From contig NZ_JAIPPU010000012.1 of NCBI RefSeq assembly GCF_026646375.1, positions 62,001-126,000 of the forward strand: a stretch of 64,000 nucleotides of DNA, in the 5' to 3' direction. The stretch comes from Acetobacterium wieringae. GTDB lineage: Bacteria; Bacillota; Clostridia; Eubacteriales; Eubacteriaceae. The translations under genes and the position numbers were made by a program. Below, in pieces: positions 54,863 to 63,313 of the stretch. The notes beneath the pieces are model-generated. The model was not told the origin of the DNA. It saw only the letters and a list, made by a program, of their open reading frames with translations, and did not search any database. Position 1 is the first letter of the stretch; the number at the start of each line of letters is the position of its first letter.

Positions 54863-55621
54863 ATGGAAAAAACCCCTTTGGCTACCGTCAATGGTAAAAC
54901 AATTTACTCTGCGGATCTTGATGCCTTAATAAGACAATTACCCCAAGAACAAGCAAATCAGTTTACTTCGAAAGAAGGTCGACGTCAATTGCTAGAAGAA
55001 CTCATTGCTCAAGAGCTTTTTTATTTAGAAGGCAAGGCGGCGAAGGTCGACGAAAGTGAAGAGTTTCAAAAAATGCTCATTGATGCTGAAGAAAAGCTGC
55101 TTAAAACCCATATGATTGCGAAATTCATGATGGATATCACTGTGCCTGATGAAGAAGTTCAGAAATTTTATGATGAAAACCCGAACCAGTTCATTGCTCC
55201 TGACAGCATTCGAGCCAGCCATATATTATTGCCGAATGAAGAACAAGCTGTGACAGTAATTGAAGAAATAAAAAATGGAAAATCCTTTGCTTCTGCTGCA
55301 AAAGAGTACTCGATTTGCCCTTCCAATGAAAAAGGTGGGGATCTTAGCTATTTTTCTAAAGGTCAAATGGTTCCTGAGTTTGAATCCGCCGCCTTTGCCC
55401 TTGAAATTGATGAGATGACCGAATTACCGGTGCAAACACAATTTGGCTTCCATATTATTAAACTGACCGATCGCAAGATCGCTCAAACAATCCCCTTTGA
55501 TGCCGTCAAAGAAAACGCTCGTAATTACTTACTGCGCGAAAAGCAGAACAAGGCCTTTATCGGCAAAGTCGAAGACCTTAAGCAAAAATATCCTGTCAAA
55601 ATGGAAATAAATACCCTATAA
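54863..55621 (+). CDS. Parvulin-type peptidyl-prolyl isomerase (SurA/PrsA-like), cytoplasmic
   Basis: The ATG at 54863 (252 aa) follows AAGGAG by 6-7 nt; a longer frame from an upstream TTG has no site. An N-terminal SurA-like helical region (about 1-115) is followed by a parvulin domain (about 115-215) with IRASHILL, CPSNEKGGDLSYFSKGQM and TQFGFHIIKL. There is no signal peptide or membrane segment, so unlike PrsA it probably acts in the cytoplasm. It stands alone between its promoter and a strong terminator. Confidence 0.93.
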   Translation: MEKTPLATVNGKTIYSADLDALIRQLPQEQANQFTSKEGRRQLLEELIAQELFYLEGKAAKVDESEEFQKMLIDAEEKLLKTHMIAKFMMDITVPDEEVQKFYDENPNQFIAPDSIRASHILLPNEEQAVTVIEEIKNGKSFASAAKEYSICPSNEKGGDLSYFSKGQMVPEFESAAFALEIDEMTELPVQTQFGFHIIKLTDRKIAQTIPFDAVKENARNYLLREKQNKAFIGKVEDLKQKYPVKMEINTL

Positions 55622-55627
55622 TTTAAA

Positions 55628-55658
55628 GACCGAAGCGTTCTTCGCTTCGGTCTTTTTT
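55628..55658 (+). terminator. Terminator after the parvulin gene
   Basis: A perfect 10-bp GC-rich stem (GACCGAAGCG/CGCTTCGGTC, loop TTCTT) is followed by six T residues. Confidence 0.95.
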
Positions 55659-55680
55659 GTAACTCTTGCCATTCCTTTTT

Positions 55681-55848
55681 TTATTCTTCATCTTGATTTT
55701 TACAACACCCTTTGCCAATAAATCGGTGGCCGATGATGAACCCTGCAATTGTAAAAGCGATTGTAAGTGCAACTAAAGCACATGGTACAATTTTGTCCTT
55801 ATGAACCGCTACACAGCATTGACTCTCTTCATTAGTTTTACAACACAT
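55681..55848 (-). CDS. Small Cys-rich single-pass membrane protein
   Basis: A 55-aa frame beginning MCCKTNEESQCC, with a hydrophobic segment at about residues 22-41 and a tail GKGCCKNQDEE. GGAGG lies 7 nt before the ATG, which makes it a credible gene despite its size. Three CC or C pairs flank the membrane segment on both sides, suggesting metal binding or disulphide chemistry. I do not recognise the family. It lies between two terminators and reads opposite to the parvulin gene. Confidence 0.7.
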   Translation of the reverse strand: MCCKTNEESQCCVAVHKDKIVPCALVALTIAFTIAGFIIGHRFIGKGCCKNQDEE

Positions 55849-55990
55849 TTTAGTTCCTCCAACTTTCTTTATTCTATTGTCTGATTCTTACCCAATTTTT
55901 TATGCTTTAACCATCTGGCTTGAATAATCCCTGCAACAGAATCTGTCGCAAAATATTAAATTAGCAGCTTTTTATTGTATATTCTATAAT

Positions 55991-56019
55991 AAAAAACCAG
56001 CCGGTATTAATCCGGCTGG
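55991..56019 (-). terminator. Terminator after yjfB
   Basis: A perfect 8-bp stem CCAGCCGG/CCGGCTGG with a 7-nt loop is followed by six U residues on the minus strand, 7 bp after the yjfB-like stop. Confidence 0.93.
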
Positions 56020-56025
56020 ATCCAT

Positions 56026-56232
56026 TTAAACCGAAATATCCAACAACTGGCCGATATTCGGATCTGGTGCAGGACCAGCTACAGAGGCTGCCGGAGTCGC
56101 TGTTTCGATCATTGCCATCATATCTGTCATTTGCTCTGTTCCAGTTTCCATTGCCATTTTCATCACCGACATACTCGCCTGTTGACTGACCTGAATTTGA
56201 CTCAAACCCATCGATAGTGCCGCAATATCCAT
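56026..56232 (-). CDS. YjfB-family putative motility protein
   Basis: A 68-aa protein starting MDIAALSMGLSQIQVSQQAS, the typical YjfB family N-terminus, with a Met-rich amphipathic centre. The GGGTGG site 7 nt before the ATG at 56232 selects this start over the one two codons upstream. Members occur in flagellated Firmicutes and are named putative motility proteins; no function is proven. It has its own terminator. Confidence 0.8.
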   Translation of the reverse strand: MDIAALSMGLSQIQVSQQASMSVMKMAMETGTEQMTDMMAMIETATPAASVAGPAPDPNIGQLLDISV

Positions 56233-56446
56233 ATTCATACCACCCTTCTTTTTTTGTGAATCAATGAAGACTTCATGAAACAAGTTCATTCAAATCAGCT
56301 ATTGCCAAAATAAACATTTTAAACTCATGTATGTTATCGTACTGCGATACCTTTACTTAAGAATAATAATACCATAAAATAAATAACTATGTCTTAATCT
56401 TATGATTGACTTTAAGACGACCTGATGAAGACTACCTGCTGCTTTA

Positions 56447-57823
56447 TTATAACACAAATAGCGATAATACAAAAATTGTTATCATCGCTGTTATTCCCAT
56501 AATCAGAGTCAATAGCGTCTGGGTTCGATAGCCATCCTGGGGTGTCATTGCCCCAAAGTTTGTCACAACCCAAAAATAGCTGTCGTTTGCATGAGACACC
56601 GTCATGCCACCGGCCCCGATCGCCAGTACTGCCAGAACTGCTGCCAATGGGGTGGTTAAACCTAAAGCCGTCATCATTGAGCCAGCGTCTGAATAGCTTC
56701 CCATAATTCCTGCCGTCGTAGTCATCGCAACAGTTGAAGATCCCTGGGCCGTTTTTAGAATAGCCGCAATCAAAAATGGAAAAAAGATTCCTGTCTGAGA
56801 TATGAAAACGGCATTTGACTGTATAAACTCAACAAAGCCAGCTGCAACAATGACCTTACCTAAAACCCCGCCAGCAGCTGTTACAAATAGGATGGGGCCA
56901 ACAATCTTCAAGGTTTCATTGGTCAGTTCATAAAACTCAGCCGTCTTTTTTGTTGAAACCAAGAGCCCCAGCGCACATAGTAACCCTCCCGTTAGTGCAA
57001 TCATGAGAGTCCCACAAAAAGCAAAAAATTGACACAATATTCCTCCAACTGAGAACAAACTGGTAATTGAACCAAGTGCCATCAGTACCACAGGCACCAG
57101 AATAGGCGCAACTGAAACCAGACCACCTGGAATTTCCCCATATTCAGAAAGCAGCTCCACCACATTTTTTTGATCATCATGATCCTCACGTTCATCTTCT
57201 GATTTGATTTTTTTACCAATGTATTTTGAGAATATCAGCGCTGATATTAATGTAGGAAGTGACACCAGTGTTCCGATACCAATAACTAACAACAAGTCAT
57301 TGCCAACCCCAAGCGTTCCTGCTGCTGCAATAGGTCCTGGTGTGGGTGGTATAAATACGTGAGCGGTATAAAGCCCTGCTGCTAAAGCGACTGTCATGGC
57401 TACTGAAGAGGTTCTGGTTTTTGCTCGCATTGCTTTACGAATCGGATCTAAAATAACAAACCCACTGTCACAAAAAACCGGCACTGCAACCATCCATCCC
57501 ATAATTATTAACGCCAATTCAGGATTATTTTGCCCCACTATCTTAACTACTACATCTGCCAGTTTAATTGCCGCACCAGTTTTTTCCAGGATTAATCCAA
57601 TTAAAGTACCCAGAATAATCACAATTCCAATACTTGTAAATACTCCTGAAAATCCGGATCCTAAAATCCCGGGAATCTCCGAAAGCGGCAATCCGACAAC
57701 AACAGCAAGGATCAATGAAACACCCATAATTGCTAAAAAGGGGTGGACACCCCATCTTGAAATGGCAATAATCATCACACCAATTGCAATTGAAAATGTA
57801 CTCATCAAAACCAAACCCGTCAT
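56447..57823 (-). CDS. GntP-family permease (gluconate or related hydroxy-acid)
   Basis: A 458-aa transporter with about 12 membrane segments. The sequences VFCDSGFVILDPI and HVFIPPTPGPIAAAGTLGVG are signatures of the GntP family, which takes up gluconate, idonate, D-glycerate or similar acids. A charged cytoplasmic loop (DEREDHDDQ) lies near residue 215. GAGGGG precedes the ATG by 8-9 nt. No kinase or dehydrogenase gene is adjacent to indicate the substrate. Confidence 0.9.
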   Translation of the reverse strand: MTGLVLMSTFSIAIGVMIIAISRWGVHPFLAIMGVSLILAVVVGLPLSEIPGILGSGFSGVFTSIGIVIILGTLIGLILEKTGAAIKLADVVVKIVGQNNPELALIIMGWMVAVPVFCDSGFVILDPIRKAMRAKTRTSSVAMTVALAAGLYTAHVFIPPTPGPIAAAGTLGVGNDLLLVIGIGTLVSLPTLISALIFSKYIGKKIKSEDEREDHDDQKNVVELLSEYGEIPGGLVSVAPILVPVVLMALGSITSLFSVGGILCQFFAFCGTLMIALTGGLLCALGLLVSTKKTAEFYELTNETLKIVGPILFVTAAGGVLGKVIVAAGFVEFIQSNAVFISQTGIFFPFLIAAILKTAQGSSTVAMTTTAGIMGSYSDAGSMMTALGLTTPLAAVLAVLAIGAGGMTVSHANDSYFWVVTNFGAMTPQDGYRTQTLLTLIMGITAMITIFVLSLFVL

Positions 57824-58026
57824 AAAAATACCCCTCTATTTGTTTTAAGCACTCGTTTTGAATTCAGCTAGACTCTAACATTCGTACCATATTTTTCTAA
57901 ACTCTGGGTAAACTTGCAATGCTCTCACAAATCATTCATACCATTGAGCATTTCATTTGCCATCAAAATGTGTTATGATTAGAATTACTATGATCCACTA
58001 GTAAATAACTTAAGGAGAATAATCCG

Positions 58027-58443
58027 ATGCAAAAAAGACTATTTGTTTTATGTGTTCTATTCCTTTTTATTGCAACACTATCTGGCTGTATTCCGACCTC
58101 TGAAAAAGAGTCCAATGTCTTGGATCTGGAATCTACAGATCGTTATGAGCTTCTTATTGGTCTTAACGATGTGAAGACCGGTAAACAAATCATGGATACC
58201 CAGGAAGCCATTGAAATAATTAAAATGAAACTTTTAAACCATGTGAGCGGCGTAACAATAACTGTTTCTAATGGCTATTATTATATTGGCGCATTAATTG
58301 TAGATGAAACCACACTAAATTGTGTAATCTATGGTGCTAATGACGAATCCATTGCCGCCCTTGTTGATGAAATCAACAGTGATCTGAATGTCTCTGTACT
58401 GGTATCCAAAACTCCCAGCAAATACCGTTTAATCACACCATAG
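58027..58443 (+). CDS. Lipoprotein of unknown function
   Basis: A 138-aa exported lipoprotein: signal peptide ending in lipobox LSGC (Cys21), followed by a single small alpha/beta domain (YELLIGLNDVKTGK, then a long helix and alternating strands). AAGGAG lies 8 nt before the ATG. I do not recognise the family. A possible TATGAT -10 element sits about 45 bp upstream (57975-57980). It is divergent from the gntP gene; the 203 bp between them hold nothing else I could define. Confidence 0.8.
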   Translation: MQKRLFVLCVLFLFIATLSGCIPTSEKESNVLDLESTDRYELLIGLNDVKTGKQIMDTQEAIEIIKMKLLNHVSGVTITVSNGYYYIGALIVDETTLNCVIYGANDESIAALVDEINSDLNVSVLVSKTPSKYRLITP

Positions 58444-58504
58444 CAGGTAATTCACGTCGGGTTACTGAAGATTAGCAGAGCCTCTACTAATACGTAAATC
58501 CGAT

Positions 58505-59149
58505 TCAACGTTCATTTTTTGTTTTAACAATGTCAATAACTTTCCAGATATTGTCAATCATGAATGTAGGGTTACACTTTTCAAGGGCAAGGGGTGTATT
58601 ATACCCCCAGTTAACTGCGACTACATCGACCCCAACCTTATGACAGGCTTCAATATCTCGGACTTCATCACCGATATATAACATCTCATCAGGTTTAATA
58701 TCATGCTTTCGCAGTACCTTCTTGATTTTTTTTGATTTCGACATCAGTGCCGAGCACATGATAAATTCAATCTCATGGCTGATGTCGTAAGTTACCAAAA
58801 AATCTGAAACAGTCTTCTTTATATTCGATGTGAGAATTCCAATGTGTTTGGTTTCCTGTCTCAACGCCGTAAAAAACGCATGAATATCTGGGGCAAAAGC
58901 ATGAATTTCGTTTGATTCCTTACGCATCATTTTTTGCCCATCTCGTAGTGCCCGGGGAAATTGATAAAATGGGATGTCGACAATTTCCTTAATCTCTTTC
59001 ACATGAAGATTCTTAATATGCTGAAGCTCTTCCATGGTAACAGTGCTGTATTTATATTTTGTTGCCAGTTCGTTGTATATATTAAAAGCTTTCTCTTCGG
59101 TATCCGCAAGGGTACCATCAAAATCGAAAACCACACATTTATAGGCCAT
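58505..59149 (-). CDS. HAD-superfamily phosphatase (phosphoglycolate phosphatase-like)
   Basis: A 214-aa HAD hydrolase with motif I DFDGTLADT near residue 9, motif II Thr/Ser in GILTSNIKK, motif III Lys near residue 140 and motif IV GDEVRDIEA. An alpha-helical cap lies at about 15-85, as in Gph and PpaX. It dephosphorylates a small phospho-compound; the exact substrate is unknown. It follows the PAS/GGDEF gene by 15 bp, so they are likely co-transcribed. Confidence 0.9.
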   Translation of the reverse strand: MAYKCVVFDFDGTLADTEEKAFNIYNELATKYKYSTVTMEELQHIKNLHVKEIKEIVDIPFYQFPRALRDGQKMMRKESNEIHAFAPDIHAFFTALRQETKHIGILTSNIKKTVSDFLVTYDISHEIEFIMCSALMSKSKKIKKVLRKHDIKPDEMLYIGDEVRDIEACHKVGVDVVAVNWGYNTPLALEKCNPTFMIDNIWKVIDIVKTKNER

Positions 59150-59164
59150 AGATGACTCCTCAAT

Positions 59165-60988
59165 TTAATTGTTTTTTTGTTCGTATCCAATCACTTTGCT
59201 CTTTAGTTTTTTTTCTAATGAATCATGAAAAAAATAGTAATCCAAACCCAATCGCTGGGCCTCATGCATCGCTGCACTACCAAAGCGGATTAAGTCATCC
59301 TTGGTATCCGCATGGTCAGGAAATTTTGAAATTCCAATATGGCTTTTTAATGTAAATGTGTTTTCCTCAATAACAAAAGGGACAGCAAACAATTTCGATA
59401 TCAATTGACAAATCTCCATAACTATTTTAATACCCGTGTCACACGGGTAAAACAAAACAAATTGATCTGTATAACGACGAACGAAAAGCCCATATTTTCC
59501 AACACATCCATATAGCCGCTCGCTTAACGACTGCATCAAATGATCTTCAACAGCCTGCCCAAAGGCATCACCGATCAAATGTATTCCGTTAACATGAATA
59601 AAAATCAAAGCCAGGTTCTTATCGGGGTTTTTCCCATTCTTGTCAAAGTAATTGTCCAAAACCTGTTCCAACTTATAACGATTGGGTAATTTAGTGACTG
59701 GATCCTGCACAAACGCCGCTTCTAAGGCTTTTCGTTTTTCGATGGTTTCCGACACATCGATGCCAAGCAAAATATTAGTGTTTTTTCCATCTCTTCTGGA
59801 AAAAGTCGCATGATCCCATTGAATGTAATGGATATTTCCTTTGTAATCTCTAAAGGGTAAGGGTCGTCGAAAATCTAAATTTTCGTTAACAAACTTTCGA
59901 TGTGCACGATTAAGATTTCCAAAAACATCTCGCAGATTTTTATTTTCGATCTCATCATCCGTAATTCCACTTAACTGTCGAACCACGTGGTTAATGCTTC
60001 TAACCTCAAAACTACTATTAAATTCAATGAATAAAAGCCTGCTGTTATTCAGCACCTTATCTGTGAAAATCAGTTGTGCGTTCAGTTCTTCACGTAAATC
60101 GACCTGTTTTGTGACATCCTGAAGAATCCCAATGGTTCGAAGATGTTCATTTTCTTTAGTAAAATAATGTCGAATTCGTAAATAGATGTCTCGGATTTCA
60201 CCCCGATTGTTTTTTATCCGATAATGAGTATCCACCTTTTCCTGGGCCTGAAATGCTCTTAAGAAGGCTTTCCAAACCCGGTTCTGATCATCCTCATAAG
60301 CCATCCAGTAAATGATGTCAAGATTCGGTTCTACCTCCCCTTCTTCATAGCCAAGTATACTATAAAGCTCTTTCGACCAGTAGATTTTTTTTGTTTGATA
60401 ATTCATCTCCCAATAGCCCAGATGGGCAAGGTGCTGAATTTCTAACAGTTCCTCTTTCTGCTGGCTGATATACTCATCCTTTTCATAGGTATTTTTTAAA
60501 TCTGTGCCGGTTACCACAATATATGTTTTTTCACGACCTATTTTGCTGTTTATCTTCAACGGTTTAAACACCAGATGAATTGGAATGACCTCTCCACTTT
60601 TATGATAAAACTTGATGTCCCTTTCATATACACCCTTTTCAGCAATGGCTTGTTTTAATTGATCTATTTCATCTTCAAATACATAGTCCATCGGAATGCG
60701 TTGGATGCTTTTTCCAATAATTTTATCGGCTGGTTTTCCCTGATATTTCAAAAATGTTTCGTTTGCTTTATGTATGATTCCCTTTTTATCAACCACAACA
60801 ATACTGTCCGTCACTTGGTTGAATACTCCCTGAAACATCTTTTCAGCCTGTTCCCACTCTTCCCGCCGATTATTGATCTTAACGAGATGATAGACTATTG
60901 CCCCCGCCAAACCCAAAATAACAATGGCTCCCGAAATTACCATCGTTATTATATTCTCTCCTAAAAAAATATTTATCTCATTTAGCAT
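59165..60988 (-). CDS. PAS-PAS-PAS protein with degenerate GGDEF domain
   Basis: The ATG at 60988 (607 aa) follows AAGG by 8 nt. An N-terminal membrane segment (about 15-37) is followed by three PAS domains (about 50-165, 185-305, 315-430) and a GGDEF-type domain to about 590. The domain keeps its fold (DPVTKLPNRYKLEQVL, HVNGIHLIGDAFGQAVED), but GGDEF is replaced by YTDQF and no I-site RxxD is visible. It is therefore unlikely to make c-di-GMP, and may sense redox or ligand signals and bind a partner or nucleotide. Confidence 0.85.
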   Translation of the reverse strand: MLNEINIFLGENIITMVISGAIVILGLAGAIVYHLVKINNRREEWEQAEKMFQGVFNQVTDSIVVVDKKGIIHKANETFLKYQGKPADKIIGKSIQRIPMDYVFEDEIDQLKQAIAEKGVYERDIKFYHKSGEVIPIHLVFKPLKINSKIGREKTYIVVTGTDLKNTYEKDEYISQQKEELLEIQHLAHLGYWEMNYQTKKIYWSKELYSILGYEEGEVEPNLDIIYWMAYEDDQNRVWKAFLRAFQAQEKVDTHYRIKNNRGEIRDIYLRIRHYFTKENEHLRTIGILQDVTKQVDLREELNAQLIFTDKVLNNSRLLFIEFNSSFEVRSINHVVRQLSGITDDEIENKNLRDVFGNLNRAHRKFVNENLDFRRPLPFRDYKGNIHYIQWDHATFSRRDGKNTNILLGIDVSETIEKRKALEAAFVQDPVTKLPNRYKLEQVLDNYFDKNGKNPDKNLALIFIHVNGIHLIGDAFGQAVEDHLMQSLSERLYGCVGKYGLFVRRYTDQFVLFYPCDTGIKIVMEICQLISKLFAVPFVIEENTFTLKSHIGISKFPDHADTKDDLIRFGSAAMHEAQRLGLDYYFFHDSLEKKLKSKVIGYEQKNN

Positions 60989-61296
60989 AATGAACACCTT
61001 GCTTTCTGATGTTACATGTTATTAGCTATCACCAAGTTATTTATTCAAAGATGATACTTAGGATATTTGCCTTCAATTCACAGATATATTATAATACATA
61101 CTGTCAACAAAATCCATTACTGTCCATTTTTATTTTAAAAACTGGCATTTCTATTTTGGAACTACATCCATTTTTATCGCCGACATTCAGATAATAATGA
61201 GCATATTTCGAATCAATCATAACACCAATGATCTAAATAACCTTGAATGTTACAATCATTCGGCAAAATGAAAATCGATAAATCACTGAAAAAGCT
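60989..61296. other. AT-rich intergenic region between divergent genes
   Basis: The stretch holds a TATAAT (about 61091) on the minus strand that could start the PAS/GGDEF transcript, although its -35 is weak and a TTGACA lies too close to it. No frame with a ribosome-binding site, no tRNA and no riboswitch was seen. Confidence 0.5.
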
Positions 61297-61324
61297 TTGA
61301 CAAATTGAGAATTCATGCTACAAT
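61297..61324 (+). promoter_or_regulatory. Promoter of the his operon
   Basis: TTGACA (61297-61302) and TACAAT (61319-61324), preceded by TGC, are 16 bp apart on the + strand. The leader would be about 50 nt, too short for a T-box or a histidine attenuator. Confidence 0.85.
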
Positions 61325-61381
61325 AGAATTATCACTTTACTAGACTACAGCAATAAAGCAAATATGAACAAGGAGGTTCAC

Positions 61382-62638
61382 ATGCTTTTTAATTATACCA
61401 TCGACGGATTCGAGAACATTCAACATCAGGATTATTTTGCATTGCAGCAAATTAACCATAAGCTCATGTCGCTTTACCGATCCTTTGGATATCATCAGAT
61501 TTCCACCCCAACCTTTGAAACCTACGACTTATACGTAAACGAAGATTCCATACCAAGCGACGATCTCTTCAAGCTGGTGAATCATCAAGGTAAGGTTCTT
61601 GTGCTGAAGCCCGATGCTACGTTGCCCGTCACCCGAATGGCCGCCATGAACCATCCCAATTCCCAAGATGTCATCAAATTCTCTTATGAGACCAACATCT
61701 ATCGGAATTTTTCATCAGCGGAGATCATCAAAAAAGAAATCTCCCAAATTGGGATCGAATATTTTGGCAACAACAGCCCCGAATGCGACGGCGAAGTGAT
61801 TGCCCTAGCTATCCGTTCTTTGCTTCAAAATGGCATTCAAGATGTGCATATTGATCTGGGCCATGTCGGATTCATCAATTTTCTTTTTGATGACCTGGCC
61901 TTTTCAGATAAAGAAAAAGCAACCCTATTCAAATACATCGAAAACAAGAACATTGGCGATATTGCTGACTTTCTCGAAAAACTGGCTTTACCGGATGATA
62001 AAAAAGCGATCATTCTTAAACTGCCACTGCTCTATGGTGAACCTAAAGCCGTTTTAAAACAGATGGAAGCCCTGTGTATCAATAATAAAATGCATCAGGT
62101 CGTAGAAAAGATTTCTGAAATCTACGCCCATCTGGAAATCATTGGTCTGGCTGATTATGTTAGTTTCGATCTTGGTTTCACCAATCAGATGAACTATTAC
62201 AGTGATATTAACTTTAAAGGTTATATCAACAGCTGCGGCGAGCCAGTAATCAGCGGCGGACGTTACAACCACTTATCAGAAAAATTCGGCATTCCCCGTC
62301 CTGCCTGTGGTTTTGCCATCGATCTGCTCAAAGTGATTGATTACATGGAACAACACCAGCTACTGCCCCGGGATAACCAGAGGATTCATGTGGTTTTTTA
62401 TGAAGTTTCACAAAAAGTTGAAGCCTATAAAATAGCCGAGCAATTGCGAGCTCAAGGAGAAATTGCCGAAGTTTTCCTGCTGAATGAAACGAAAGAATCA
62501 AAAGTATCATCTTTCCAGGCAAATGCCCTTTATAAAAATGCGGCACTGTACTTCCTGACTGATGACAAACTATTATCCGAACATAATGGAGAATTCTCTG
62601 AAATTAAAACGATCAATTCAGAAAGTGAGGTGGTCTAA
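61382..62638 (+). CDS. hisZ: ATP phosphoribosyltransferase regulatory subunit HisZ
   Basis: The ATG at 61382 (418 aa) follows AAGGAGG by 5 nt; an ATG 18 bp earlier lies before that site. The protein is a HisRS-like paralogue without the anticodon-binding domain: motif 2-like TNIYRNFSSAEIIKKEISQIG and a C-terminal GGRYNHLSEKFG motif 3 region. HisZ joins with the short-form HisG to make the first enzyme of histidine synthesis and gives it feedback control. Confidence 0.93.
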   Translation: MLFNYTIDGFENIQHQDYFALQQINHKLMSLYRSFGYHQISTPTFETYDLYVNEDSIPSDDLFKLVNHQGKVLVLKPDATLPVTRMAAMNHPNSQDVIKFSYETNIYRNFSSAEIIKKEISQIGIEYFGNNSPECDGEVIALAIRSLLQNGIQDVHIDLGHVGFINFLFDDLAFSDKEKATLFKYIENKNIGDIADFLEKLALPDDKKAIILKLPLLYGEPKAVLKQMEALCINNKMHQVVEKISEIYAHLEIIGLADYVSFDLGFTNQMNYYSDINFKGYINSCGEPVISGGRYNHLSEKFGIPRPACGFAIDLLKVIDYMEQHQLLPRDNQRIHVVFYEVSQKVEAYKIAEQLRAQGEIAEVFLLNETKESKVSSFQANALYKNAALYFLTDDKLLSEHNGEFSEIKTINSESEVV

Positions 62639-63259
62639 GTGGTCATTCGATTCGCCCTGGCCAAGGGCCGTGTCGCCAAAAAAGCGATTGAACTGTTAAT
62701 TGATCTTGGTTATGTTTTTTCAGACTACTCGGAAAAAAGTCGCAAGCTGATCTTTACTGACACTACCGGTACAATTGAGTTTTTTCTGGTAAAATCACCA
62801 GACGTTCCTACGTATGTGGAAAAAGGTGCCGCCGATATAGGGATTGTCGGCAAGGATGTGCTACTGGAACACCCCGCCCAGGTTTATGAGATGCTAAACT
62901 TAAACATCGGTAAATGCAAAATGTGTGTAGCTGGCTTTGAAAACCACCCCATTCCATACGGAAAAAAAATGGTGGTCGGTACCAAATACCCAGTCATTGC
63001 CAAAGATTACTTCCACACCAGAAACCAACTGGTTGACATCATTAAAATTAACGGATCAGTAGAGTTGGCTCCGCTGATTGGTCTGGCCGATTGCATCGTC
63101 GATATTGTCGAAAGCGGCAGCACTTTGAAGGAAAACGGATTATCAGTACTGGCAGAAATCTGCGAGATTAGCTCCCGACTGATTGTCAATCAGGTCAGCC
63201 TAAAAACCAAACGGGAAATGATTGACCCGATTATCAAGGCATTTGAAAATCAGTTGTAG
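62639..63259 (+). CDS. hisG: ATP phosphoribosyltransferase catalytic subunit, short form
   Basis: A 206-aa HisG starting with GTG directly after the hisZ stop, with GAGGTGG upstream. It has the N-terminal FALAKGRVAKKAIELL, DVPTYVEKGAADIGIVGKD and the PRPP-binding IVDIVESGSTLKENGL motif. It lacks the C-terminal regulatory ACT-like domain, as expected when HisZ is present. It catalyses ATP + PRPP to phosphoribosyl-ATP. Confidence 0.97.
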   Translation: MVIRFALAKGRVAKKAIELLIDLGYVFSDYSEKSRKLIFTDTTGTIEFFLVKSPDVPTYVEKGAADIGIVGKDVLLEHPAQVYEMLNLNIGKCKMCVAGFENHPIPYGKKMVVGTKYPVIAKDYFHTRNQLVDIIKINGSVELAPLIGLADCIVDIVESGSTLKENGLSVLAEICEISSRLIVNQVSLKTKREMIDPIIKAFENQL

Positions 63260-63313
63260 TTATATGTGATGATCGACGAGAGCTGCTTATTTAATTAAAT
63301 AGAGAGGACTAAA

